Source: Cyanodermella asteris (Eukaryota; Ascomycota; Lecanoromycetes; Ostropales; Stictidaceae). Taken from it: a stretch of 64,000 nucleotides of DNA. The notes under the pieces were generated by a model. It had not been told where the DNA came from, did no database searches, and saw nothing but the letters and a program-made list of their open reading frames with translations. The translations under genes and the position numbers were made by a program. Below, one piece after another: positions 50,862-61,953 of the stretch. Each line of letters begins with the position of its first letter. Position 1 is the first letter of the stretch. The stretch is taken from positions 1,096,522 through 1,160,521 of the forward strand of contig UYJD01000005.1 of assembly GCA_900618795.1 (NCBI GenBank), read 5' to 3'.

Positions 50862-52985
50862 ATGTCTGTTTCTTCAGCTCTCAAAAGAATTGCCATGGGC
50901 ATAGACTTTGGTTCCACCTTCACAACAGTGGTTTTGAACGGTGTCCATTTGGACATAACGCGACGAGATGATGACCCCTTAGGTGCCGACAGCTTTTTTA
51001 GGGCTGTTCCCTTCGGCGGCGGACGCGATGAATTGCATATGATCTTTTCGCGGGGTGAGACATCAGACGGTGGCTGGCGAGCCATGCATGAGGATGAATT
51101 TCCACCCGGTCTTCCCGATTCACAGCAAGTCCGATATCCGAAGTTCGCAGTTCACGACCCAGAAACTATCCTTCAGCATAGCAAATCAGATGACAGTAAC
51201 TCGACAGGCTGCGAGATCAGTGGAATTCATCTCCTCGAAGATGCAGGCGCGATCATTGAGACTTCCACCCACGATGCTGTTCTCGCTGAGCTCAAGAAGC
51301 TGAAAATTCGTGATGATCCCAGACTTTGGCTCACGAAATCGATGACGCATATTTGGAATTGCTATGTCTGGCCAGCCGTGCAGGATTTAGCCGCGAAGGC
51401 TTTCCTGGATGCCGACAACATCGTCGTGGACATTTCGATCGGCTATCCAGCAATTTGGTCTCCGCGAGAGATCGAGCTTTACAGAATCGCTTTAATGGAA
51501 GACATCTCACCGAGGAACATTGGTCGCATAAAAATGGTGAATGAGGCTCATGCCACTCTGGTCGGAACCATGCTTCGCAAAAACTTGGCCGACTTCCGGT
51601 TCGGCAACGTCTATACCATGTGTGACGCAGGTGGGGGTACAGTTGACGTGTCCTCATGTTACGTGGTCACTGAACGTCCACTAACAGCAAAGGCTTTGTT
51701 TCGACCAGGGAAGGATGATTCGCAATGGTGCGGATTTGAGACTATCATGTTCAGGTTTGAACGTTTTCTCCGAAGGTACTTGCCTGATCTGTTGGACGAG
51801 GCTGCTGACAAGGATAATGTGCTCGCCAACGTCCTAAAGAAAGTCAGGCACCATGTTCAAAACCTTTCAGCAAAGCATGATGCCATGAATGCTTTGGACA
51901 GAGGTTGGGAAATCAGTGTTCAACATAAGTGTTTCCTGCTGCGGCCGACCCTTGAGGATGACGGCAGTCGAGAACCAGCTCTCTTGTCAAAAGGTGTCAA
52001 GAAAGACTAGATTGTGTTGAATGGCTCGCTAGTCAAAAGAATAGTTGACCGCACCGTGGACGCGGCAGTCGGTCTTTTGCGCAAGCATGTGGGACAAGCG
52101 TCCGAATTCTGCAGCAGGAACAGAATTCCTTACTCTGGTGTCGTCATGTGCGGAGGCTTCAGTCGGAACGAATATCTCAAAGCCAAAGTTCGCTCCTTGA
52201 TTGGCGATGATTGTGCTTTCGAGATGATCGACCGCAGCACCGATAATTTGGTCCTTGGCTGGGGGGCGGCACTGTTCGCCGGACAAGAGGACTCACATTC
52301 GGATCAGATCATGGACCAGAACATTGGTATAATCTCAATGTACGAACAGGTTGTGAGCCAAACCGAGAACTTTGTAAAATTTGTCCCGCCAGGTTTTCAT
52401 AACAAGCCGAGCACCAAACTCCATGAGGACGTTTTCATTTGGGGCCCGGAGGGTACTTTACTTGTGGGTCGAGAGCGACTTCGAGGGAATGCCATATCTG
52501 TGAAGCTCGCCCACGCAGACGCCAGCGTTGAACAGCAGCAGACTGAGTTCAACCCATGCCCCGCCGACACTGGCACTCAAACTGCGTGGGCTGATGATCC
52601 AAAGAACGCGGTTCATGAACAAGCCCAAGTGCTCATTAAGTTCTCCCCAGAGGAGATGCTGAAACTCCGCGGAAATGCCATTGATACAGCCGGCATTGTG
52701 CGTTTTGGAATCACGCAGAGGCTCTATCGCGATAGCATTGAGGGTGCCATCTATTTTCCCAAGTTCATGGGCGAGCTCGACGAATTTTCTTTCTTATGGA
52801 CGGCTCCGTACATGCGAAGATACTTTGCAGAAGATCTTACGAGCGCAGCCCGACCAAGCGACCCCATTGACTTTGCGGAGCAGATGGACTTGGTCACTGG
52901 ACAGTTCCAGCAGGGTGGCGTCGCAGTAAACTCGGCGGTCGAGGACAGTGACGAAAACGACAACATCATGGACGAGTCTGGCTGA
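50862..52985 (+). CDS. HSPA12-like Hsp70-fold ATPase with an internal TAG
   Basis: Actin/Hsp70-fold ATPase without the peptide-binding domain of classical Hsp70, as in the HSPA12-like proteins expanded in filamentous fungi. Phosphate motif 1 is AMGIDFGSTFTTVVLNG (residues 10-26), phosphate motif 2 CDAGGGTVDVSSCYV near residue 255, and the adenosine motif VVMCGGFSRNEYLKAKV near residue 430. A TAG at 52008-52010 lies between the second and third motifs (GVKKD then IVLNGSLVKRIVD), with the same frame open on both sides. No convincing intron removes it; a 39-nt one would delete conserved sequence. It is either a one-base nonsense change, a read-through site or an error. Start 50862 is preferred; 50679 would add 61 residues of poor sequence. 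Role unknown; some relatives act in stress or non-self signalling. Confidence 0.75.
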
Positions 52986-54318
52986 ATCAAATTTAGTCGA
53001 CGATGTCGATAGCTGGCTTCAGAGTGATGCTAAAATCAATAACAGCCGCGTATCTGTGCTTTGAAGGAGTTGCATTCAAGCGTACACGTTACAAGCGTTT
53101 GAGGAAGCAATGTTTCGCTTGGGGTGCATGGGAACGGAAAGCAAAGTATCGTGTTCGAACTCGAAGGCTGTGTTCCTGGTTTCTGTCTTCAGACTGTGAT
53201 AGTGTCTGCCTAGCGAATGCGAATGCGCAGGATCGTGGAGGAAGGAGCAAGGCTACCGAAATGTCGTGAAAAGTCCGGCTACATATAGTAGTTTGAACTC
53301 TGGTGCAAGAATTAATTCAGTAAATCGATATATGCTTCCTTTTGGCTCACTCGAACAAGGGTCCGATCAATATCGAAGCAATCGACCAAGGGTCAAGTTG
53401 AGTGCTCATTGAGAGCCCCGACCAAGTACCTCGCTGGGCATTTCCTGCGAGAGCGAGGTATGTAGCCTGAGCCACACAGTCCAGGCGAGCAATGATGGTA
53501 GTGCTCAGTAGGAAATGCTCATCGTGACGGCGTGATCGGATCCGAGCTTCTGTATATGGCCGTTGCGTGGTTCACCATATGTAGTCGGAGCGTAGATGTG
53601 CTAGAAGGTTACGAGCGGAAGCGGCGGCGCTAGGAGGCATGTGCCGGTGCATGTAGTGAAGATAGGCTTCCCGGTTGTACGAACGGGGTCCAGAAATGCG
53701 TAGCAGGAACACGAGGGACAGTCTCGCCTTGAGGGAGCGTGTGGTAAAGGAACATTAATAGGAGAGGCTGTATGTAGAGGCCGAGAAGCAAGATGAGGCG
53801 GATGGGCGGTCCGTGCACGCGATGCCATTTCCAGACTTCGACCAAGTCCAGCCCGATTCTTCTTCTTCCTTTTCTTCCTTTTCTTCCTCCAGCTCGCTCC
53901 AGCTCTCTCTGCAACGCCACAGCACGCGTCCTCCGCGCACTTCATTGGGCACACCCTGTCAGGTCGCAAGCCATGTCCCTGGCTAGGACGAGCTAGTCTG
54001 CTTCTGAGCCTCACACCTCTTCGCAGTGGTCCGGGCAGCACCTCACTCCTGGTAGGGCTGTTTGCCATGTCGGTCTGGCCGTGTGTCAATTCTGGAATCA
54101 CTCTCTTGTCTAGTCTACTCCCAGTCATCCTTGCGTGTCTGGCTGATCCTCAATCTCGCTTGTCCCGAGGCATCTATGCTACAAAGAGACCATGTTTTCC
54201 CCTACCTGCGCTGTCGGGGCCGTCGCCTTCTCGCAGCCCATCAACCTGTTCACTCGCTCTTTTTTCTTTAGGTTGTTACGGTATTTGAGCTACCACTAGC
54301 AGACTCGAGGCTAATACC
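52986..54318. other. Intergenic, plus the unresolved 5' part of the CFEM gene
   Basis: About 1.3 kb. A pyrimidine run CTTCTTCTTCCTTTTCTTCC lies at 53,861-53,890. A strong acceptor-like CTCTTTTTTCTTTAG ends at 54,271 and a CACTAG at 54,299, which suggests an upstream signal-peptide exon for the CFEM gene that I could not place. Confidence 0.4.
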
Positions 54319-56256
54319 ATGTCTGTGTGCGGAGCTCAAGCGACTTCTGTTCCGGCTTGTGCTCAGGGATACTTCTCATCTGCTGCCCTTTCCGTGGCCG
54401 GCTGCGCTTACAATGATGTCCAGTGCTAGTGTTCGAATTCTGCGGCCATTCAAAATGCGGTTGTGCTCTCAGTCGCCCAACAGTGCGGTAACCAGCTGGC
54501 GCAAGTGCTGAACTCGGAGGCCTCACTCTGCTCGTGCGCGTCGGCGCACCCCGGACAGGTCGATGTTCTCACAGGCGCTGCCAGTGCTTGCTCCGGTGTC
54601 TTGACTTCCATTCCCGCCTGCGCATACGGTTATATCATCTCCGCCGACGGCTGCGCTCCCTACGACTACAGCTGCGTCCTCAGTGCAAATCAGGCAAATG
54701 CCGTCACTGCGGCCATATTCGATGCTTGTGCAGGAAATGCCGATGCCGCCTTGTCGTCCAGTTCAGCATTGAGTAGCTGCGTTGCCAATTATGCCGCTAG
54801 CACATCTACCGCCCAAGTGGTCGTCACAACCACTAGTGGGGCGATTCTCACCACAAGCACGCCCTCGGCTACACCTAGCTCTACTATCACTGTCGCACCT
54901 ACGACCGCTGCGCCGACATCTACCGCTACGTCGACAGACGTTGAAGATGATTGCGACGAGACAGATACGACCGAGCCACCTACCTCAACCTCGACTGCCA
55001 CATCCACCGATTCAAGCTCTTCGGCTACGGCGACTTCGACAAATGACGACGGCGATTGCGACGAGGAGACAACTACAACTGAGCTTCCCTCCTCGACTTC
55101 GACCGCCACAGATCCCACACCGAGCTCTTCGACAACCGAGGTGCCAGCAACGTCCACTGAGACAAGCTCCACCCCTTCGTCGACCTTGACCAGTGTTACC
55201 AGCAGTGATACAAGCACTACTACTATCTCTTCAATTGTGGACGCGACCACAACCTCTTCTGATCCTGGGATTTCCAGCACAATCACATCCGCTGAGCCAA
55301 CATCAACCACCACAGACGACGACTGTGAAGACGAGACCTCAACTGTAGACCCAACTCAAGTGTCCACGACGGAAACATCAAGCTCAGTCACCACTACTTC
55401 GTCCGGGAGCACTTCTTCGGACTCTCCAACCAGCAGCCCGGCGTCCTCCACTGTTGACCCAACTCAAGTGTCCACGACAGAAACATCAAGCTCAGCCACC
55501 ACGACATCGTTCGACAGCAGCCCTACGTCCACGTCTGAGCTTAGCACCATTTCTCCTACCTCTTCGAGCTCTTCCAGCGCTGTTCCATCGGAAACCTCCA
55601 CTGGTTCGGTCGTTCCCGCCTCTACACCGGTAGATACAAGCACAGGCACCTCAACCCAGCCCACAAGCTCATCAGCCATTTCGACCAGCGGATCCGGCCC
55701 GACGACCACCGGCTCTTCTTCCGCCTCTACAGCCACTGTCACTGATCCCGTCGCCGTCACCGTAGTCACAGAGACCGTCTCTTCGATCATCACCTACTGC
55801 CCCTCGGCAACCACAATCACGACCAACGGGCAGACCTACACCGTGACGAGCGCAACCACGCTGACCATCACCAACTGTCCCTGCACCATCACCAAGACGC
55901 AGGCCGTACCGTCCGGCACAACCCAAATCGGTGGCTCGGGAAGCCAGCCTGCGGAGACTTCCGGCGACTCCAATGGCAGCAGCGGACCTCAGGGCGGAGC
56001 CAAATCGTCCGCTGTCGCTGCTGCGTCTGCCTCGTCTCCGGCTGCAATCCAATCTGTTCCCTCGGGTGGGTCCAATCCTGCTGGTGGATCGCCGGCGACC
56101 ATACTTGCTGCCGGCGCTGGCTCTGGCGTCGTGACTTCGGTACGCGCTTCTGCTTCCGGGACGGTTGGAGCCAGCATCGCGACCGGTGCTGCTGCGGTTC
56201 ATACTGCGATGGGCGGGTTTGTTGCGCTTGTCGCTGGCTTGGCTGCGATGTTGTGA
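54319..56256 (+). CDS. GPI-anchored CFEM-like cell-surface protein with an internal TAG
   Basis: Cell-wall or membrane protein. The N-terminal 130 residues carry two tandem CFEM-like cysteine units (SVPACAQGYFSS...GCAYNDVQC; SIPACAYGYIISADGCAPYD). A long Ser/Thr-rich, presumably O-glycosylated stalk follows, with acidic Cys insertions (DDCDE, DGDCDE, DDDCEDE). The C-terminus has a typical GPI signal (a small-residue site, then GGFVALVAGLAAML). CFEM domains bind haem or act in adhesion and virulence in other fungi. TAG at 54427-54429 lies inside the first unit between the Cys pair (QC-stop-CSN), a position that varies in the family, and the frame is open from ATG 54319 on both sides. No signal peptide is seen at this ATG, so a 5' exon is missing from the model. 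A 597-codon frame starts after the stop. Confidence 0.7.
55342..55504 (+). repeat. Two 55-bp direct repeats in the CFEM-gene stalk
   Basis: Copies at 55,342-55,396 and 55,450-55,504, 108 bp apart and about 93% identical (I count four differences). They encode the motif TVDPTQVSTTETSSS. This is a recent in-frame duplication in the Ser/Thr-rich stalk, the usual way such stalks change length. Confidence 0.8.
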
Positions 56257-57715
56257 GAGATTGGAAATAATAGACTTTTATGGTGCGTTTAGTGATACCC
56301 ATCTCGAGCGTTAAGACAATCTGTATAAAACTGTATACATTCAGATAGACCGAACTGATCCAAAATGCATCTCAAAATTACAAACTTGTGGATCAAGCTT
56401 GAAATCATCCTTTTTACGAGCCGTGGCATGCTATCCCTTAGCTATTGAACAAATGTGTCGTTTACTACCCGACCGGTGCTGACTCATGTCTCTACTGAGC
56501 ATCCCTCATTCCTTTCTGAGCCTTCTCGGCCTCTATTCCCAGAAACTCCCTCAAAGTCGTCAATTTGATCCCCCACTTCTCCAGCCCCCTCCTTAGTCTC
56601 AATCCCCATCCGATTCGCCAAAATCATGAAACCCCTGGCTTCGGGACCGTCCCCGCCGTCGTCTCCGCCTCCTCAGGCGTTCTCCTAACCTTAACCTTCC
56701 TACCACCAACCTCGCTGGGGGGCTTCCACAGCGCTTTCGTAGTCGTCGAATCTGCCGGTTAGGAACGCGCTCGAGACCGAACCAGGTGCTTGATGGATGG
56801 GACTTGGGTGGTGGCTTGGGGGTATCATGCTTGTCAATTCGGACTGAGGGATGCTCGGGTCGAGGAGGGGAGTTGAGGAAGAGGCCATCGGTGCCGGTTA
56901 GGATGCGGGACGGGAGCTCGAGGTCGGTGTGACTGCCTTTGAACGCTTCGGCGCCATGGGGAGATGAGGGCCTTTGCGGAGGTGCTGGGGCGGTTGCGGG
57001 AGATTTGTCTTCACTGAGTGGGCCTTTGGAGAGGAGCAGTTAGAGCAACGAGGAGGGGAAACAACGATTCTACAAAAGCACAATCAAGGTTGAAGAAGGA
57101 CCAAGGAAGGAAAGGCCGTCGGTTCTTTCAGGAGGTGGTAACTCGCCCCGATGCTCACTGAAAATATCAGAGATGCCAGCAAGTCATGCGCGAGGAAGCA
57201 TACAGGTGGAGATGTACTTCTCTAGATCAATCATTGGCTTTTGCATAAAGCGAGAGATGGCCAGTCTATATACCGACTGTTGTTTCACAAAGCTAGCAAC
57301 CTAAGCTTGTCTGTCAGGTTCCCGAATAATCCGTGCGGCAGACGCGGATCTCTCTTTCGCAACCCAAAGCGACGAGTTTGGACTTGTTTCCACGTTGTGC
57401 ACATTGTCGAGACGACTTGGAACATCCGTGGAGACTGGTCATATCAAGATGAGTTGATCGCGATCCAAGCTATAGGAGAATATAAGATGTTTGTTGTATT
57501 AATTCTCCATTTTCAAATTCACCACCAACTCCCCGGATCCTATTTGAGATGGCATTCGTTCCGATGCTGGGCCACTGCCGTGAACGGTCCGCGTTTATCG
57601 AGCCATGACTGGAATATATGATTCATATGGCTTACGACAAAGAGTAGATGCTGTCATTTATCAAGACGCAACCATTAATTACACGACAGGCTTTTAAATA
57701 CGACAGAAGAATCTG
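56257..57715. other. Intergenic with an uncertain coding signal
   Basis: About 1.46 kb. The minus strand of 56,599-57,039 carries a 147-codon open frame, listed separately. The remainder is AT-richer with only short frames. Confidence 0.45.
56599..57039 (-). other. Possible exon of an unresolved minus-strand gene
   Basis: A 147-codon frame without an ATG start, preceded by a splice-acceptor-like site (TCTAAC branch, then CTCTCCAAAG). It reads as protein-like sequence with SPATAPAPPQRPSSPHGAEA, LPSRILTGTDGLFLNSPPR and STWFGLERVPNRQIRR. After that it turns Arg-rich and probably leaves the real frame. Other frames further 3' are also open. No family recognised. It could be a small multi-exon gene or a decayed one. 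Confidence 0.3.
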
Positions 57716-59731
57716 TTACTCCGCAAACCCCACCGATGTGTTTCTCGAGGCATCACTATCCATCGCTCCAACGTGACCACCGGGCCTATTCATCCATTTG
57801 CTCAATCGCCTTTTCAACTTGCCCGACAAGCCATCGATTCCTTCCACGCCATCTTTGAAGTCCGTGTCCCTCACCACAGGAGCCTCCGCACTGAGTCTTT
57901 CCTCGCCCCATCGCCCATTGGCTCCGGCTAACATGTCATCCAACCCATCAACCAGCATGGTCATCCTCGCCTCAAACTCGGCTGTGTCGCCGAGACACAT
58001 ACTGCAACGAAAGCGGTCATCCCTGTCGGCAAGCTCTGTTTCGGAGCTATTGCGTTGACTGAAGTGACCGGACTCGAAGCTGATGATTTCAGGCATGACG
58101 CTGGAGCGATCGATTGACGTTGTTCTCGGGACATCTGTATGGCTCGATGGCCTCTTCTCGCGTGTGTTGCTCGCGGAAATCACACTAGTGGCGGTAGGAG
58201 GAGCAAATCGTGACCTGGACTGTTGTAGAGAAAATAGTGGCGCAGGTCGCTCATCGTCAGCCTCGTCTGCGTCCGAGTCGACATCCTCCGTGGCACTGTC
58301 CTCGGTCTCAGTCTCTTTTTCGGTCTCGTCTTCGGGGATCTCGGTGATCGACGCCAGAGTTCTGAGTGTGTGCATGCTCTGCGTACTCTGCCTCGCCTCT
58401 ACCAGTGCAGCATCCATCTCTCGCTGCACCCGCTCCTCCCAGTCTCTGATCATAGGTCGCTCTTCCATGCTACTCATGGGCGGTCGGTGCAGGATTCTCT
58501 CCACCGCGCTGGGCCTTACAAAGATACCGCCGTCGCTCGGCCAATCAGCAGCGAAAGCACCATTTATCGCTATGTCCGGGATGATTTCAATGCCGATCCA
58601 TTCCGTTGCAGATGACATGCGACTGCCAAGGAAACGGACGACGCCCTGTTGGCCGTCTGTGAGCTGTATCCAGTCATCAACTTGTAGCTCGAGCATTTCG
58701 AATTCGACCACGATTCTCGAGTCGAGAGGTGATGGCGAGTCGTCCAAGATGTACTCTGCATAGCTGTCGGTTTCGAGATCTGGAAAGGGCTCTGGTGACG
58801 ACGGGGGTGAAGTCACTGGTGCAAAATCGGCAAAGTCGCGAAACTTGGATTTGTAATTTTGGTAGGGTGCACGTTTTGACATGCGGGATTGTGGGCGGGG
58901 CGGATTGGGGGAGTCGAGATCAGTGTCTGTATTGACAAGCGTGTCGGGCGACGATTCGACAGGGGTGCCATCCGTCGTAGAGCTTTCGCTCAGAGCTATT
59001 TTTGTGTCCAGACGAATACCCAAAGCGTCGGCTTGCGGGCTGTCAAATTGTCCAGGCATGGCATTTTGAATAATTGGTATCGACCTGTCGTTTGCACTTC
59101 CGCTTTGATCATCATCCATGCTGTTCCTCCGCAACAGCAGAGCCTTTAGCTCGTTTGACCAGCTCCTTCTATGGCCCGTAGCTCGAGTCGAAGAGGATGC
59201 ATTGCGATGCAGGGAGGAAGGCATCGAAAGCCGCTTTCCGTCGGTCGATAGTCTATCATGGCGGACGAGTGCCTTGCCCTTTGTGTCGGGAGGGCCAAAC
59301 AGGGGCTCAAGGAATAAGAGGCCAAGCATCATGCCTCCAATGCCGGCTATCGGAGTGTTGAAAGCAAGATACAGACTCAGAAAGTCGAATACGAGACTGC
59401 ACGCCACAGGCGTTATTGTCGTTTGCTGAAGTCGTTGTGTTGCTTGCTTTTCGCTTCGGTATAGGCGCTGATCAAGTTTCAAGCTGTCGATCCGTATCAT
59501 TCGAAAGGATAGAATCATCAAACCCCAACCAGCTGGGGATACCGGAATACCGAAAAGCATGTTCAAGAAAGAACCAAGATCACGAACAGCATGTGGAAAG
59601 CTAAGATGTAAATGAGTGACTGAGAAATCGAAGATCGTAAAACAGGCTTCATGAGAAGAGTTCAGGATGGGGCAATACCAACGCTGTGAGGCCAAGATCG
59701 AAGTGGGGGCAGCCGCTTGGAGAGAGCACAT
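57716..59731 (-). CDS. Membrane protein with a CAP-Gly-like domain
   Basis: 671 residues, single exon, function unknown. The N-terminal part has hydrophobic segments (about PVACSLVFDFLSLYLAF and IAGIGGMMLGLLFLEPLFG). A disordered acidic and Ser-rich section follows, then near residues 350-430 a CAP-Gly-like SH3 fold with QQGVVRFLGSRM, ATEWIGIEIIPD and DGGIFVRPSAVERIL. CAP-Gly domains bind the C-terminal EEY/F tails of microtubule proteins, but the usual GKNDG loop is altered to a hydrophobic version, so binding is not certain. A coiled, Glu-rich section and a Ser-rich tail end the protein. The true start may be the internal Met at 59560 (MLFGIPV), with a leader intron upstream. Tethering a membrane to microtubules is a guess. 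Confidence 0.65.
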   Translation of the reverse strand: MCSLQAAAPTSILASQRWYCPILNSSHEACFTIFDFSVTHLHLSFPHAVRDLGSFLNMLFGIPVSPAGWGLMILSFRMIRIDSLKLDQRLYRSEKQATQRLQQTTITPVACSLVFDFLSLYLAFNTPIAGIGGMMLGLLFLEPLFGPPDTKGKALVRHDRLSTDGKRLSMPSSLHRNASSSTRATGHRRSWSNELKALLLRRNSMDDDQSGSANDRSIPIIQNAMPGQFDSPQADALGIRLDTKIALSESSTTDGTPVESSPDTLVNTDTDLDSPNPPRPQSRMSKRAPYQNYKSKFRDFADFAPVTSPPSSPEPFPDLETDSYAEYILDDSPSPLDSRIVVEFEMLELQVDDWIQLTDGQQGVVRFLGSRMSSATEWIGIEIIPDIAINGAFAADWPSDGGIFVRPSAVERILHRPPMSSMEERPMIRDWEERVQREMDAALVEARQSTQSMHTLRTLASITEIPEDETEKETETEDSATEDVDSDADEADDERPAPLFSLQQSRSRFAPPTATSVISASNTREKRPSSHTDVPRTTSIDRSSVMPEIISFESGHFSQRNSSETELADRDDRFRCSMCLGDTAEFEARMTMLVDGLDDMLAGANGRWGEERLSAEAPVVRDTDFKDGVEGIDGLSGKLKRRLSKWMNRPGGHVGAMDSDASRNTSVGFAE

Positions 59732-60984
59732 GGGCCCAAGGGAAGCTTGTGCACCCTTTGAATGCTCTTCATGCCCCCAAGTTGGAAGCCCCTGGGGGTC
59801 ATGATCATCTGAAGGACAATGCAGGGCTTAATTGAGTAGAGCAAAGGACAGTGACACTATCACCAACCCCATACCACAGAGAGAAAATGCGCTGCAGGAA
59901 CGGCAGAATCTGACAATCATGCAGAAATGTCTGAGACATGATAGAGATCCCAGATTTCTGACTGAGCCGTGATGGTTAGCAAAACGTCGGCTGGCGGGGC
60001 CGTTCGCCCCGAAGCTCTTCACCAATTCATGCTTGTCAAGCATCTTTGAGATCTGGTTGGAAATGCTGTTCCATGGTCATTCCTGTAGCACGTAGGAAGC
60101 AAAAGCTGCCACTTGTCGAATGCGAAGGTGGTGCGGCTGCAGACTTATGCAGGTCTTACTTTAAGCGGGTTGGCGCAAAACCAGGGGGCGGTTCTGATTC
60201 AGCCAAATCAGCGAGTCCATGATTCCAGCCATTGTGTTTCTCCAAAATCACAGCACCGCTTTCGTCCGAATTTTCAAGATCTGTCTGGTCCCTTCGCACA
60301 TTATGTCGCGCTTCGATGAAATTCAGTACAGTCAAGGTTGCTGGGTAGCATTCATGCTTCAGACTAGCGGAGGATGCCTGTTGGAGCCTGTCGATACACA
60401 TATAATGATAAGCACAAAGCTACGTATCAACCGCACATGTTGTTGAGCCGGGGTGAAAGCAGTGCTGCTGTCATTAAGCTCGGTCCGTCCAGGACACGGC
60501 CTAGGATCTGCCCTGTTGCAGGACGCTCGCGTACGGGGCAAATGCAGACAGTCCTATCCAAGCGTCATGTCATTCTTGCCCGAATATGTGTGGGCATGCG
60601 CGTTGCTCGTCGGCCTGACCATAAAATGAAGGCGAACAGCGCAGGCTGTCTCCGCATGGTCGCGATCGATATGAAAGTGAGCGCTGCCACTAGCGGAAAG
60701 CGGTCCGCATTTTAGACTCCGTCCCCTGACCTTCAGCAGCCTCATTCCCCTGCTCACATCGTGTGCTGCCAGACATTGTCTTGAGGCCGGCCTCATTCGG
60801 TATCAGGTTTTTAGAATCCTCTCCTGCCCAAGACTGCTCAAGCATCGTCGTCGCTCGCCACGTTGCCCTTCACCATCAGGCATTCGCGCCTAAAAAGAAA
60901 GATCTGTCGCGGCCCGACCTAGCTATACACCCAAATCTATCTAGACCACAGACCGACACTCTGTTCCTCAGAACTAAACCGGTC
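59732..60984. other. Divergent intergenic region
   Basis: 1.25 kb between the CAP-Gly gene and the Erf4-like gene, transcribed apart. No supported gene. The last 150 bp are the C/T-rich leader of the Erf4-like gene. Confidence 0.5.
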
Positions 60985-61953
60985 ATGGCTTCTGCAGCAG
61001 TTTCGCAACCAGCGCTTGGAAATCCGAGCATCGCCTCGCCGGACACGCCCGGCTTTCCGCCGTCTGCTCTGCACCAGCCCGTCTCTCAGCAGGTTTCACG
61101 ACGGCCTTCAAAGGATGAGTCGAACTATAGTGTCGCTCTACCCACCTCGCCCTCTGCACTTCCTAATTCACCTACAACGCCGGGCTACGCCATGACCGTC
61201 AATCCGGCGAACAAGCCCCCATCTCCTAACAATCCTTCCAATAGCATCCAGGCCGATGCGGTACATACAAGTCAATCAGTAAACTCGTTCCGGCAGAAAA
61301 TGCAACAGCAAGCGCTGGCGAACAGTGGTATGGAACCAAAGAGCAGGGGACCGGCAATTGATTCTGAGTGGAATCCCAAACACCCGTGCTTCCCGCACCC
61401 GAACGTCCACGTTCCCATCACATCACCACTATTCGATGCGACAAGAATAATCCGAATACCTAGAGATTGGATGGAAGCAGGTGACTTGTACCCAGTATTC
61501 AGCGAGACATATCCCGAGATCCTACTTCCCCATATCAGCGAGCAGAGCTTCCGGGGCCTTGTCAGCGATGTGAATGCGGCTTTAAAGGACGCCTACGAGC
61601 CTGCGAGCACGAGTGCCATCATTGACGGCATCCTGGGGGCTCTCACCGGCTGGGTGTTGGAGGACAGCGGTCTGATAGGTCCGAAGAAGCGCATCAAGCA
61701 GGTTGAGGCTGTTATTGAGCGATGGAACAACGACCGACTGAATGAGCGCAACAACGGGGAGCGTTACGGCCCAGATGCGGAGACCGATGATCTCGTCATG
61801 GTGGTGCCTTTAAGGCGAACGGCGTACATGAGCTTGGACATTCAGATACCCGATCCGAAGCTGAACTTTGAGGAAATCTCTAGTGACGTTAGCCAGAGCA
61901 TACACAGTACGCGCAGACCCAGCGTGGCTGCTGGTGGTCAGAACGAATCTTGA
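60985..61953 (+). CDS. ERF4: Erf4/GOLGA7-family Ras palmitoyltransferase subunit
   Basis: 322 residues, one exon. A disordered Ser/Pro/Asn-rich N-terminal half is followed by the Erf4/Golgin-A7 domain (RIIRIPRDWMEAGDLYPVF, YPEILLPHISEQSFRGLVSD, GWVLEDSGLIGPKKRI). In yeast, Erf4 binds the DHHC enzyme Erf2 at the ER and the complex palmitoylates Ras. ATG 60985 is chosen because the frame upstream of it (to 60763) is leader-like. The C-terminus is poorly conserved and Ser-rich. The domain is clear; that it partners Erf2 here is inferred. Confidence 0.85.
   Translation: MASAAVSQPALGNPSIASPDTPGFPPSALHQPVSQQVSRRPSKDESNYSVALPTSPSALPNSPTTPGYAMTVNPANKPPSPNNPSNSIQADAVHTSQSVNSFRQKMQQQALANSGMEPKSRGPAIDSEWNPKHPCFPHPNVHVPITSPLFDATRIIRIPRDWMEAGDLYPVFSETYPEILLPHISEQSFRGLVSDVNAALKDAYEPASTSAIIDGILGALTGWVLEDSGLIGPKKRIKQVEAVIERWNNDRLNERNNGERYGPDAETDDLVMVVPLRRTAYMSLDIQIPDPKLNFEEISSDVSQSIHSTRRPSVAAGGQNES

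Noticed and set aside
53861-53890. Pyrimidine run CTTCTTCTTCC...
   Set aside because: Simple tract; no evidence for a microsatellite locus or function.
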